Position numbers and translations under genes: made by a program
Shown: positions 18,543-25,745 of the stretch, in pieces
Layout: the number at the start of each line of letters is the position of its first letter
Position numbering within the stretch: position 1 is the first letter of the stretch
DNA from: JAKQDP01 sp964536975
Lineage (GTDB): Bacteria > Patescibacteriota > Patescibacteriia > 2-01-FULL-39-33
DNA length: 64,000 nucleotides
Direction: 5' to 3'
Assembly (NCBI GenBank): GCA_964536975.1
Contig: CAZHYS010000004.1
Location: forward strand, 19,730 to 83,729
Notes under the pieces: generated by a model
Databases searched by the model: none
What the model saw: the letters and a program-made list of their open reading frames with translations, nothing else
Told to the model about the DNA's origin: nothing

Positions 18543-19404
18543 AAAAATAGCCATCTGGCTTTTGTTCGGCCTGCTTTTTGTCGTGACAGTTTGGGTGGAC
18601 GATTTTTCTCGCCGGCGGGTTCTGTCCGGTTTTGATGATGCCGCGGCTATAATGTCAGTTTATTTTTTTGATGTCGGCCAAGGCGACGCGATTTTAATCC
18701 GGACGCCGGCGGGCGATGATATTTTGATTGACGGCGGTCCGGATGATACAGTAGTGAAAAAACTCGGTCAATATTTGCCCTTAGGTGATTGGCAAATAGA
18801 ATATTTGATATTGACTCATCCGGACAGTGATCATGTCACCGGATTGGTAGAGACAGCCAAGAGGTATGACATCGGAACATTTATTATGTCCGGCCAAGCC
18901 GATGAAGCGTCAGCCTATCAAGAGCTTTTGGCCGTTGTCAAAGATAAAAAGATTCCCACCAAGCTCATCGTTGGGCCGGAGGAAATCGATTTTGGAGGAG
19001 GAGTCACTATGCGATTTTTCAATCCAACGGAAGATGTCTCGGGAAAAATACTCCATAATACCAACGACGCGTCTTTGGCTGGCCGCCTCGTTTTTGCCTC
19101 CACTTCCGTAATGCTGACCGGCGATCTGGAAAAAGAGGAAGAGTTTGCCGCCGATAGCCAAGGACTGAAGTCGGACATTTACAAGGCCGGCCATCATGGC
19201 GCTATTAATGCTAATGACGCGGAATTCACTAAGGCGGTCGCTCCGGATTATGCGGTCATTTCTGTCGGTTTGGATAATCCTTACGGCCACCCCGCTTATC
19301 GGACATTGAAGAATTTATCGGATATCGGAGCGGAAATATTCCGAACCGATCAGGATGGAGATGTGGTTTTTTATACTGACGGCGAAAAAATTTTGACCGA
19401 ATAA
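18526..19404 (+). CDS. ComEC-type metallo-beta-lactamase domain protein
   Basis: 292 residues. One N-terminal membrane anchor (about 7-24) precedes a metallo-beta-lactamase fold with T-H-P-D-S-D-H near 97-103, a later L-T-G-D near 199-202, and G-H-H-G near 224. It matches the C-terminal nuclease-like domain of full-length ComEC, thought to degrade the non-transported strand. Its start lies inside the end of the comEC channel gene, so translation is likely coupled. The leader helix puts the domain outside the membrane, as in ComEC. Confidence 0.85.
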   Translation: MLINFKKIAIWLLFGLLFVVTVWVDDFSRRRVLSGFDDAAAIMSVYFFDVGQGDAILIRTPAGDDILIDGGPDDTVVKKLGQYLPLGDWQIEYLILTHPDSDHVTGLVETAKRYDIGTFIMSGQADEASAYQELLAVVKDKKIPTKLIVGPEEIDFGGGVTMRFFNPTEDVSGKILHNTNDASLAGRLVFASTSVMLTGDLEKEEEFAADSQGLKSDIYKAGHHGAINANDAEFTKAVAPDYAVISVGLDNPYGHPAYRTLKNLSDIGAEIFRTDQDGDVVFYTDGEKILTE

Positions 19405-19410
19405 GCGGGC

Positions 19411-19439
19411 TTGTCGGCTTTGCTTTATTTTGCTAAAAT
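19411..19439 (+). promoter_or_regulatory. Promoter of the response regulator gene
   Basis: TTGTCG (19411-19416), a 17-nt spacer and TAAAAT (19434-19439) preceded by TGC, an extended -10 arrangement. Confidence 0.6.
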
Positions 19440-19471
19440 GATTTTGACTTTTAAATATTAATTGTTAAATT

Positions 19472-19855
19472 ATGCCTGACGAAAAAAAGAAGATTTTGCT
19501 AGTGGAGGATGATCCGATGATCGTGGAGATGTATAAAATGCGCTTGGAAGAAGAAGGTTTTGAAGTTTTGATTACCGATCGAGGAAGCGAGGCGCTGGAA
19601 TGGGCGATGAGCCGGAGGCCGGAAGTGGTTCTGTTGGATATCATTCTGCCGGAAGTGGATGGGTTTAGTATCCTGCAAAATCTCAAGAACAGCCAAGAGA
19701 CCAAAGACATTCCGGTGCTGCTATTGACCAACTTGGGTCAGGAATCGGATCAGGAGAAGGGGCGGCAAATGGGCGTGACCGACTATTTTGTCAAATCGCA
19801 GCACACGCCGGCGGATATCATTCAAAAAATAAATTCAATAATAATTAATAAGTAA
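19472..19855 (+). CDS. Single-domain response regulator (CheY-like)
   Basis: 127 residues, a receiver domain only. The acidic pocket E12-D13-D14, phospho-acceptor D56 in L-L-D-I-I-L-P, switch T86 and K108 are all in place. No output domain follows, and no histidine kinase is nearby. Such stand-alone receivers in CPR often sit near type IV pilus or motility functions elsewhere, but nothing here fixes the partner. ndk follows 7 nt after its stop. Confidence 0.88.
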   Translation: MPDEKKKILLVEDDPMIVEMYKMRLEEEGFEVLITDRGSEALEWAMSRRPEVVLLDIILPEVDGFSILQNLKNSQETKDIPVLLLTNLGQESDQEKGRQMGVTDYFVKSQHTPADIIQKINSIIINK

Positions 19856-19862
19856 ATTGATA

Positions 19863-20366
19863 ATGGAAAAAGCGAAAACAGAGAAAACACTGGTTCTTCT
19901 TAAGCCGGATGCTGTCCAGCGGGGACTAATGGGAGAAATCATCACCCGATTTGAAAAGGCTGGAATGAGGATTTCCGGCATGAAGCTAAAATGGGTTGAC
20001 GCGGAAAGAGCCGGTCAGCATTATGGCGAAGACATTGCGCAAAGGAGGGGAGAAAAGGTCAGAAATTTATTGATAAATTTTATCACCTCCGGTCCGGTCC
20101 TAGCGATGGTGATAGAGGGCATTGATGTAGTGGAAAATGTCAGGATGATGTGCGGAACCACTGAGCCGAAGTCCGCGCCGCCCGGGACAATCAGGGGCGA
20201 TTATTCCCACGTCAGTTATCGTCATGCCGATGAAGAAGGCAAGGCAGTAGAGAATATTATCCATGCTTCAGCCACTCCGGAAGAGGCAGAAAAAGAAATT
20301 TATTTGTGGTTTAATGAGGATGAAATTTACGATTATCACACCGTTTACGAAATTCATACCTTTTAA
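19863..20366 (+). CDS. ndk: Nucleoside diphosphate kinase
   Basis: 167 residues from ATG 19863; an upstream in-frame TTG at 19857 is less likely. L-K-P-D (13-16), G-T-I-R-G-D (108-113) and the phosphohistidine H134 in N-I-I-H-A-S are present. It is longer than the usual 140-150 because of about 15 extra residues between G-D and the active-site loop, an insertion also seen in some archaeal-type NDKs. It balances NTP pools by phosphate transfer through the histidine. It ends 9 nt before a bidirectional terminator. Confidence 0.93.
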   Translation: MEKAKTEKTLVLLKPDAVQRGLMGEIITRFEKAGMRISGMKLKWVDAERAGQHYGEDIAQRRGEKVRNLLINFITSGPVLAMVIEGIDVVENVRMMCGTTEPKSAPPGTIRGDYSHVSYRHADEEGKAVENIIHASATPEEAEKEIYLWFNEDEIYDYHTVYEIHTF

Positions 20367-20374
20367 CAAATCAA

Positions 20375-20412
20375 AAAAATTCTCTCCCCGATTATCAGGG
20401 AGAGAATTTTTT
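20375..20412. terminator. Bidirectional terminator between ndk and rpmB
   Basis: A 14-bp stem whose core is ATTCTCTCCC paired with GGGAGAGAAT, with A-runs and T-runs on both flanks. It can stop ndk from the left and rpmB from the right. Confidence 0.85.
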
Positions 20413-20587
20413 AGTTCGCTTTTTTGTTTAGACTTTTGAGGCAGCTGGTGCAGATTCTTTTTCTTTTGCCATCTATAGTTTTGACTTGAAGATTTATTTT
20501 TTGCGTTTTTTTGGTCTTCACTTTTGAGTGGCTGACATTAAAAGATGTTCTGGTGCCGCGGCCGCACACATCGCAGACTTGCGCCAT
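20411..20587 (-). CDS. rpmB: 50S ribosomal protein L28
   Basis: 58 residues on the reverse strand. It begins M-A-Q-V-C-D-V-C-G-R-G, has N-V-S-H-S-K-V-K-T-K-K (17-27), and ends with I-C-T-S-C-L-K-S. The two CxxC pairs (C5/C8 and C46/C49) form the zinc-type L28 site. It stands alone in the reverse orientation with its own promoter at 20663-20691 and uses the shared terminator. Confidence 0.93.
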   Translation of the reverse strand: MAQVCDVCGRGTRTSFNVSHSKVKTKKTQKINLQVKTIDGKRKRICTSCLKSLNKKAN

Positions 20588-20662
20588 ATTGTTTTGATGA
20601 TTAACTAATTAGAGCTGGCCGGCCGCTACGCCAATCTTAGCGCCGACCGGTTACAAAAGAAA

Positions 20663-20691
20663 TTTTATCATAATTGCCAAAAAATGTCAAT
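20663..20691 (-). promoter_or_regulatory. Promoter of rpmB
   Basis: On the reverse strand: consensus TTGACA (20686-20691), a 17-nt spacer and TAAAAT (20663-20668) preceded by TGA (extended -10). The leader of about 70 nt is GC-rich, with GGCCGG-type dyads that could fold. Confidence 0.78.
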
Positions 20692-20710
20692 TTGCTATCA
20701 TTAATTAGTA

Positions 20711-20726
20711 GATAATAATCATTATC
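20711..20726. promoter_or_regulatory. Short dyad before the M50 protease gene
   Basis: The inverted repeat GATAAT/ATTATC with a 4-nt centre lies 7 nt before the ATG. Its right half resembles the Fur operator half-site. No regulator is known here, so this is only a candidate operator. Confidence 0.3.
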
Positions 20727-20733
20727 ACAAATT

Positions 20734-21363
20734 ATGCCGATTTATTGGGTATTCACTCAACCGATTTTTTTCCTTGTCTGGATCATCGCCGTGGTGGTCG
20801 CTCTCACTATCCACGAATTTTCTCATGCCGCGGCCGCCGCTTATTTCGGTGACAATACCGCCAAACTGATGGGACGCCTTAGCCTCAACCCGATTGTCCA
20901 TATTGACCCATTGGGATTTTTTATGCTGATATTTCTGGGCCTCGGCTGGGCCAAGCCGGTGCCAGTCAACCCTTACAACTTGAGAAATTCTCGCTTCGCT
21001 TCCGGCTTTGTCGCGGCCGCCGGGCCGATTTCCAATCTCGCGGCAATCATTGTTTTTTCCTTGGGCATCAGATTGCTTACTCCTTTTTTGGGTCCGGAAA
21101 ACCTCTTGGTCAATTTTTTGTTTATGCTGGTCTTAGTCAACGCAGTGCTTTTGGCTTTCAATCTTATCCCCATCCCGCCCTTGGACGGTTCCAAGGTGCT
21201 GTTTAGCCTTTTGCCGGACAAATTCAATGATTTTAAGTATAAATTGTCAGTCAACGGCCCTTGGATATTATTCATGATAATCCTTTTTGATAGTCTGTCC
21301 GGTTTGGGCTTATTCGGTCGGCTGTTTGTTTGGTTTTTCAACTTTTTAACCAAATTTATCTGA
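20734..21363 (+). CDS. Site-2 protease family zinc metalloprotease (M50)
   Basis: 209 residues with about five membrane helices. The zinc motif H-E-F-S-H lies at 27-31 within the first core helix. The second motif, N-L-I-P-I-P-P-L-D-G near 142-151, supplies the Asp ligand. The short form without PDZ domain corresponds to the SpoIVFB/YdiL-like group that cleaves membrane-bound substrates. The substrate is unknown. It is not obviously linked to the str operon that follows after a 170-nt spacer with its own promoter. Confidence 0.9.
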   Translation: MPIYWVFTQPIFFLVWIIAVVVALTIHEFSHAAAAAYFGDNTAKLMGRLSLNPIVHIDPLGFFMLIFLGLGWAKPVPVNPYNLRNSRFASGFVAAAGPISNLAAIIVFSLGIRLLTPFLGPENLLVNFLFMLVLVNAVLLAFNLIPIPPLDGSKVLFSLLPDKFNDFKYKLSVNGPWILFMIILFDSLSGLGLFGRLFVWFFNFLTKFI

Positions 21364-21387
21364 TTTTTCAGTTTTTTCCGCTTCATC

Positions 21388-21416
21388 TTGACTTATTTTT
21401 GATAATTGTTTAAAAT
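21388..21416 (+). promoter_or_regulatory. Promoter of the str operon
   Basis: TTGACT (21388-21393), a 17-nt spacer and TAAAAT (21411-21416). The predicted leader is about 110 nt. Confidence 0.7.
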
Positions 21417-21489
21417 ATCATTGTTAAATTATTAATAATCAAAAATCAAAATCCCCGTAAATTATTAGGAAAAACAACCCAATGATTTT

Positions 21490-21521
21490 ACCCCGGGGTT
21501 CCCTCTTATTGGGAATTTTTT
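21490..21521 (+). promoter_or_regulatory. Attenuator-like structure in the rpsL leader
   Basis: A 10-bp palindrome (21490-21499) overlaps a 5-bp TTCCC/GGGAA hairpin (21499-21503 with 21511-21515) that is followed by six T. The two structures share bases and could be exclusive, as in a terminator/antiterminator pair, 12 nt before rpsL. Confidence 0.4.
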
Positions 21522-21533
21522 ATAACCTAGATT

Positions 21534-21962
21534 ATGCCAACTATCAACCAGCTGTTAAAAAAAGGCAGAAAAACCCCCAAAACAAAATCCAAAACTCCTG
21601 ATTTGCAGGTGACTTTGGACAGTTTGCACCGCAAACGCAGAAGCGTGCCCAAGGGCAACTCTTTCAAGCGGGGCGTCTGTTTGCAAGTGAGAACTACTAC
21701 CCCGAAAAAGCCGAACTCCGCGCTCCGGAAAATCGCCAGAGTGCGCTTGTCCAACGGCCAGGAAGTGACCGCCTACATCCCGGGCGAGGGCCACAATCTC
21801 CAGGAACACTCCATTGTGCTCATCCGCGGCGGCCGCATCAAGGATTTGCCGGGCGTCCGCTATCACATCGTTCGGGGCGTTTTTGACGCCGCCGGTGTCG
21901 GCGCGCGCAAGCGGGGCCGCAGCAAATACGGCTCCAAACAGGACAAGAAGGCGAAATCTTAA
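21534..21962 (+). CDS. rpsL: 30S ribosomal protein S12
   Basis: 142 residues. T-T-P-K-K-P-N-S-A-L-R-K (about 58-69) and L-P-G-V-R-Y-H (about 103-109) are the conserved decoding-centre segments. The lysines that mutate to streptomycin resistance are wild type. It is slightly longer than E. coli S12 (124) through an insertion near residues 25-45 and a basic tail. First gene of the str operon. Confidence 0.97.
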   Translation: MPTINQLLKKGRKTPKTKSKTPDLQVTLDSLHRKRRSVPKGNSFKRGVCLQVRTTTPKKPNSALRKIARVRLSNGQEVTAYIPGEGHNLQEHSIVLIRGGRIKDLPGVRYHIVRGVFDAAGVGARKRGRSKYGSKQDKKAKS

Positions 21963-21985
21963 ATAATTTTATTTAGACAAATATT

Positions 21986-22450
21986 ATGCGAGGCAAACCA
22001 GCATCAAAAAGAAAAATCGCTCCCGATAGCAAATTTAATCGGGAAGACACCGCCAAATTCATCAATTATTTGATGGAGCGGGGCAAAAGAAATGCCGCTG
22101 AAAAAATTTTTTATGAAGCGCTTGATATCGTTTCTCAAAAAACCAAGCAGGACGCGTTGGAAGTCTTTGACACAGCGATAAAGAATATTTCTCCGACTGT
22201 GGAAATCCGTGGCCGACGGGTCGGCGGCGCCAATTATCAGGTGCCGGTGGCTGTTCGCTCGGAAAGAAGCTTTACTTTGGCCTGCCGTTGGCTGCTGGTC
22301 GCCGCCAAAGCCAGAAAAGGCAAGAAGATGGCGGAAAAATTGGCGGAAGAGCTTATTGCCGCCTACAACAGCGAAGGCGCCGCTGTCAAGAAAAAACAAG
22401 ACGTTTATCGCATGGCCGAAGCCAATCGAGCCTTTGCCCATTTTGGCTAA
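21986..22450 (+). CDS. rpsG: 30S ribosomal protein S7
   Basis: 154 residues. It has the S7 core from M-R-G-K-P to the R-R-V-G-G-A-N-Y-Q-V-P segment (about 76-86), which contacts the 16S 3' major domain. It starts 23 nt after rpsL and is followed by fusA after a spacer filled by a heptamer repeat array. Confidence 0.96.
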   Translation: MRGKPASKRKIAPDSKFNREDTAKFINYLMERGKRNAAEKIFYEALDIVSQKTKQDALEVFDTAIKNISPTVEIRGRRVGGANYQVPVAVRSERSFTLACRWLLVAAKARKGKKMAEKLAEELIAAYNSEGAAVKKKQDVYRMAEANRAFAHFG

Positions 22451-22462
22451 TTTAGTTTCTTT

Positions 22463-22497
22463 AAAATTCAAAATTACAAATTTAAAATTTAATAAAT
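22463..22497. repeat. Heptamer tandem array, 5 units, before fusA
   Basis: Five consecutive 7-bp units, consensus AAAATTT with one or two changes each, fill the rpsG-fusA spacer up to 1 nt before the fusA ATG. It belongs to the same class of 7-bp arrays as those near 33045, 50274, 50353, 50751, 53319, 53358 and 57424. Confidence 0.65.
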
Positions 22498-22498
22498 T

Positions 22499-24637
22499 AT
22501 GCCCAGAAAACAACCATTGGAGAAAGTCAGAAACATCGGTATTATCGCGCATATTGATGCCGGCAAGACCACCGTCTCCGAGCGCATTTTATTTTATACC
22601 GGCAAGAAGCACAAAATCGGCGAAGTTCACGAAGGCGAGGCGACCATGGACTGGATGGAACAGGAACAAGAGCGGGGCATTACCGTTACTTCGGCCGCGA
22701 CCACTTGCTTTTGGCCCAACGCTTCCTGGCTGGGCGGAGGCGATATTCAAATCAATATTATTGATACTCCGGGCCACGTTGATTTTACGGCGGAAGTGGA
22801 ACGGTCTTTGCGCGTTTTAGACGGCGGCGTCATTGTTTTTGACGGCGTGGCCGGCGTGGAACCGCAATCCGAAACTGTCTGGCGCCAATCAGAAAAATAT
22901 CACGTCCCGAAGATCGGTTTTGTCAACAAAATGGACCGGATGGGGGCGAATTTTTATCATGATTTGGAGACTATTCACAATCGTTTGACTCCCAACGCCC
23001 ATCCGATTCAGTTGCCGGTCGGCGCGGCCGAAACTTTCAAAGGCATTATTGACCTGTTTGAAATGAAAGCGCGGATTTATCAGGATGATTTGGGCACTAA
23101 GTGGGAAGACACCGAGATTCCGGAAGATGAAAAGGCGCGCTCCCAGGAATATCGCGCCAAGCTGGTGGAAGCGATCGTGGAAAACGATGAAGAATTAATG
23201 GAAAAATATCTGGCCGGCGCCGAAATTCCGGTTAATGATTTGAAACGGGTATTGCGCCAGGCTGTTGTCAACAATAAAATCGTGCCGATTCTATGCGGTA
23301 GCGCCCTCAAAAACAAAGGCGTTCAGTTTTTGCTCAATGCGGTGGCGGAATTCTTGCCTTCGCCTTTAGATATCGCTCAGCCGGTCGGCCATAATCCGGA
23401 AGATGAGACCAAGACGATTCCGGTTAAGACCAGTGACGAAGAGCCGCTCGTTGGTTTGGCATTCAAAGTGGCGACCGATCCCTTTGTCGGCAAATTGGTT
23501 TTTTTCCGCGTCTATAGCGGCATCCTCAAATCCGGTTCTTACGTTCTCAATAATTCTACCGGCGACAAGGAAAGAATCGGCCGCATTTTGAGAATGCACG
23601 CCAACTCCCGCGAAGAAATAGAAGAAGTTTATTCCGGCGAAATCGCTGCCATTGTCGGCCTCAAAGGCACCACGACTGGCGATACTTTGTCCGATGTCGG
23701 TCAAAGCATTCTCTTGGAAAAAATCACCTTTCCCGAACCGGTCATTGATATTGCCGTGGAGCCCAAGACCAAAGCCGACCAGGAGAAGATGGGCATGGCC
23801 TTGGCCAAACTGGCCGAAGAAGATCCGACTTTCCGCGTCCACACCGACGAAGAAACGATGCAAACCATCATCTCTGGCATGGGCGAGTTGCACTTGGACA
23901 TTATTGTTGACCGGATGAAACGAGAATTCAAAGTGGAAGCCAATATCGGCGCGCCGCAAGTCGCTTATCGCGAGACTATTCGCAAGCCGGCGGAAGCCGA
24001 GGGCAAATACATCCGCCAATCGGGCGGCCGCGGCCAGTACGGTCATTGCGAAATCAAGATTGAACCGACTGACAAAGATGAAAACGGCCTGCAGAAAGAA
24101 TTTGAATTTGTTGACGCCATCAAAGGCGGCGTTATTCCCAAAGAATATATCAAACCGATTGAAAAAGGCATCCATGAAGCGATGGACCGGGGTGTTGTCG
24201 CCGGTTATCGGCTGATAAATATCAAAGCGACAGTGTTTGACGGATCTTTCCACGAAGTGGACTCTTCCGAAGCGGCCTTCAAAATTGCCGGTTCGCTGGC
24301 GCTCCAGGAAGCGGTCAAGCATGCTGATCCGGTGCTGTTGGAGCCGATTATGAAAGTGGAAGTTGTCACTCCCGAGCAGTTTATGGGCGATGTCATCGGC
24401 GATTTGAATTCTCGCCGGGCGATTATCGGAAAGATGGAAGATCGCGGCCAGGGCGCGGCGGCGGTCAAAGTGATTTCGGCCGAAGTGCCGCTCGCGGAAA
24501 TGTTCGGCTATGCCACTATTCTGCGCTCACTGACCCAGGGACGCGCTTCTTATACCATGGAATTTTTGAAATACAATGACGTGCCGAAGAACGTAGAAGA
24601 AAAGATAAAAGCCGGCCGGATTACCAAAGAAAAATAG
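22499..24637 (+). CDS. fusA: Translation elongation factor G
   Basis: 712 residues. The G1 loop A-H-I-D-A-G-K-T lies at 17-24, D-T-P-G-H near 91, and N-K-M-D near 145, followed by domains II-V including the domain IV loop in the R-G-Q-Y-G-H region. EF-G catalyses GTP-driven translocation. It is the last gene of the str operon; tuf is not attached here but sits 1.1 kb downstream behind its own promoter. Confidence 0.98.
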   Translation: MPRKQPLEKVRNIGIIAHIDAGKTTVSERILFYTGKKHKIGEVHEGEATMDWMEQEQERGITVTSAATTCFWPNASWLGGGDIQINIIDTPGHVDFTAEVERSLRVLDGGVIVFDGVAGVEPQSETVWRQSEKYHVPKIGFVNKMDRMGANFYHDLETIHNRLTPNAHPIQLPVGAAETFKGIIDLFEMKARIYQDDLGTKWEDTEIPEDEKARSQEYRAKLVEAIVENDEELMEKYLAGAEIPVNDLKRVLRQAVVNNKIVPILCGSALKNKGVQFLLNAVAEFLPSPLDIAQPVGHNPEDETKTIPVKTSDEEPLVGLAFKVATDPFVGKLVFFRVYSGILKSGSYVLNNSTGDKERIGRILRMHANSREEIEEVYSGEIAAIVGLKGTTTGDTLSDVGQSILLEKITFPEPVIDIAVEPKTKADQEKMGMALAKLAEEDPTFRVHTDEETMQTIISGMGELHLDIIVDRMKREFKVEANIGAPQVAYRETIRKPAEAEGKYIRQSGGRGQYGHCEIKIEPTDKDENGLQKEFEFVDAIKGGVIPKEYIKPIEKGIHEAMDRGVVAGYRLINIKATVFDGSFHEVDSSEAAFKIAGSLALQEAVKHADPVLLEPIMKVEVVTPEQFMGDVIGDLNSRRAIIGKMEDRGQGAAAVKVISAEVPLAEMFGYATILRSLTQGRASYTMEFLKYNDVPKNVEEKIKAGRITKEK

Positions 24638-24646
24638 ATAAATGAA

Positions 24647-24679
24647 AACGCCTGAATCAAACTGTTCGATTCAGGCGTT
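24647..24679 (-). terminator. Terminator of the reverse-strand orphan gene
   Basis: A perfect 12-bp stem (24647-24658 with 24668-24679). Read on the reverse strand it is followed by TTTTCATTT. It lies 10 nt after the fusA stop and may also serve fusA. Confidence 0.7.
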
Positions 24680-24704
24680 GATTGCGTGGCCGCGCGTTTC
24701 GCGG

Positions 24705-25082
24705 TCATTTCGGGGTGGGGGGAGCGGTGTTGTCCTCGGCCTCGGCGGCGGTTACCGCGTCTTGAGGGACGAAGGATATGCCATAATCGTGTGGACCTAC
24801 AAACTGAATCGCTATTTTCCCGTCAATGGAAATGTAGCGGTAACGCGCTACTACCGTTCCCCATTTTTTCTCACGTTCTTGACTCATTTCGCTCAGTACT
24901 ACCACCTTTGGCGGCGTCATCGGGTAGGAGGAGGTTGCCGGCGTTTCCGGTTGCGCGGCTTCGACAACTTCTGCTGTCGCCGGTGCGGTCGTGTCAGCTG
25001 ATGTATTCGTTTTACTAGCCCCTGCCAGGAACCCCAGTACCATTGCGGCCAATATGGCCAGTGCAAAAGCCGTGTTTCGCAT
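24705..25082 (-). CDS. Small exported protein, unknown
   Basis: 125 residues. The chosen ATG follows an unusually strong Shine-Dalgarno region (AAGGAG about 10 nt upstream). Residues 4-21 form a hydrophobic signal or anchor (A-L-A-I-L-A-A-M-V-L-G-F). A Thr/Ala/Pro/Glu-rich linker (25-55) leads to a small domain with W-G-T-V-V-A-R-Y-R-Y and a V-G-P-H-D-Y-G turn. I do not recognise the family. Reverse orientation, strong Shine-Dalgarno, high G content and its own consensus promoter set it apart from its neighbours, which suggests a later arrival. Confidence 0.65.
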   Translation of the reverse strand: MRNTAFALAILAAMVLGFLAGASKTNTSADTTAPATAEVVEAAQPETPATSSYPMTPPKVVVLSEMSQEREKKWGTVVARYRYISIDGKIAIQFVGPHDYGISFVPQDAVTAAEAEDNTAPPTPK

Positions 25083-25152
25083 CCTTCCTCTCCTTTTTCT
25101 CGGCTTTCCGCCGGTTTCCCTGTATTTTTCTCTTGTTACTGTACTATCTATA

Positions 25153-25181
25153 ATTATAGCACACTTTAAATATTTTGTCAA
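25153..25181 (-). promoter_or_regulatory. Promoter of the reverse-strand orphan gene
   Basis: On the reverse strand: TTGACA (25176-25181), a 17-nt spacer and TATAAT (25153-25158) preceded by TGC. This is one of the two best promoters in the window. Confidence 0.8.
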
Positions 25182-25199
25182 TAGTAGCGAGATTATTTT

Positions 25200-25228
25200 T
25201 TGCCAAAAGCCCAATTTTACTGTAAAAT
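25200..25228 (+). promoter_or_regulatory. Promoter of the PHD-like gene
   Basis: TTGCCA (25200-25205), a 17-nt spacer and TAAAAT (25223-25228), 31 nt before the ATG. It is divergent from the promoter at 25153-25181. Confidence 0.65.
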
Positions 25229-25259
25229 ATACAAATAATCCAAGGTATTTCACTATTTT

Positions 25260-25607
25260 ATGACCCCCTTGAAAGACATTATCAATCTCATCAAAAAAAC
25301 CGGGGATAAAGCCATAGTTTTGGACGAGACCGGCGTTCCCGGCTATGTAATAATGGCCGTTTCCGACTATGAACGCTTGGTTTTGGGAAAATCCGGCGTG
25401 GCGGGCTTGACAGAGGATGAATTATTAGCTAAAATAAACCGTGAAATCGCCATTTGGAAAGATACCCAGAAAATCCAGGAAATTCCGGTGGACCAATATG
25501 ATTTTTCCCAGGATTTAGGGGAGTTTAATGATTTTGAGCCGCTGGAAGACTTTGACGATGACGAGTCAAACGACGAAGACCATTATTATTTTGAGCCAGT
25601 GGAATAA
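25260..25607 (+). CDS. PHD/YefM-like small protein with acidic tail
   Basis: 115 residues. Residues 1-45 resemble the N-terminal fold of Phd/YefM antitoxins: L-K-D-I-I-N-L-I-K-K, then a 'V-L-D-E-T-G-V-P-G-Y-V-I-M' hairpin and S-D-Y-E-R-L. The rest is a helix followed by a strongly acidic tail (about 85-112; many D/E). No toxin gene adjoins it. It may be a DNA-binding regulator or a relic antitoxin fold recruited to another role. It precedes tuf but has a separate promoter. Confidence 0.55.
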   Translation: MTPLKDIINLIKKTGDKAIVLDETGVPGYVIMAVSDYERLVLGKSGVAGLTEDELLAKINREIAIWKDTQKIQEIPVDQYDFSQDLGEFNDFEPLEDFDDDESNDEDHYYFEPVE

Positions 25608-25625
25608 CAGTGGAAAACTAAAAAC

Positions 25626-25653
25626 TTGAAAAAAATCGGATTTTTGTTATAAT
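25626..25653 (+). promoter_or_regulatory. Promoter of tuf
   Basis: TTGAAA (25626-25631), a 16-nt spacer and TATAAT (25648-25653) preceded by TGT. Confidence 0.72.
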
Positions 25654-25684
25654 AATAAAGCAATTTTATTTAAAATAATAACAT

Positions 25685-25729
25685 TAAGAGATCTGGCTAA
25701 AACCCTGCCTAAGCAAAGGGGGTCTCTTA
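25685..25729 (+). promoter_or_regulatory. tuf leader hairpin
   Basis: A 9-bp stem (25685-25693 with 25721-25729, one G-T pair) with a 27-nt loop fills the tuf leader. AAGGA follows at a normal Shine-Dalgarno distance from the ATG. It may stabilise the mRNA or control translation. Confidence 0.45.
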
Positions 25730-25745
25730 AAAAGGATTAATAACA

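Noticed and set aside
23366..24322. Long reverse-strand ORF opposite fusA
   Set aside because: fusA is intact on the plus strand and the reverse ORF is a codon-bias shadow without family features; the same holds for 22004-22552 and 26280-26894.
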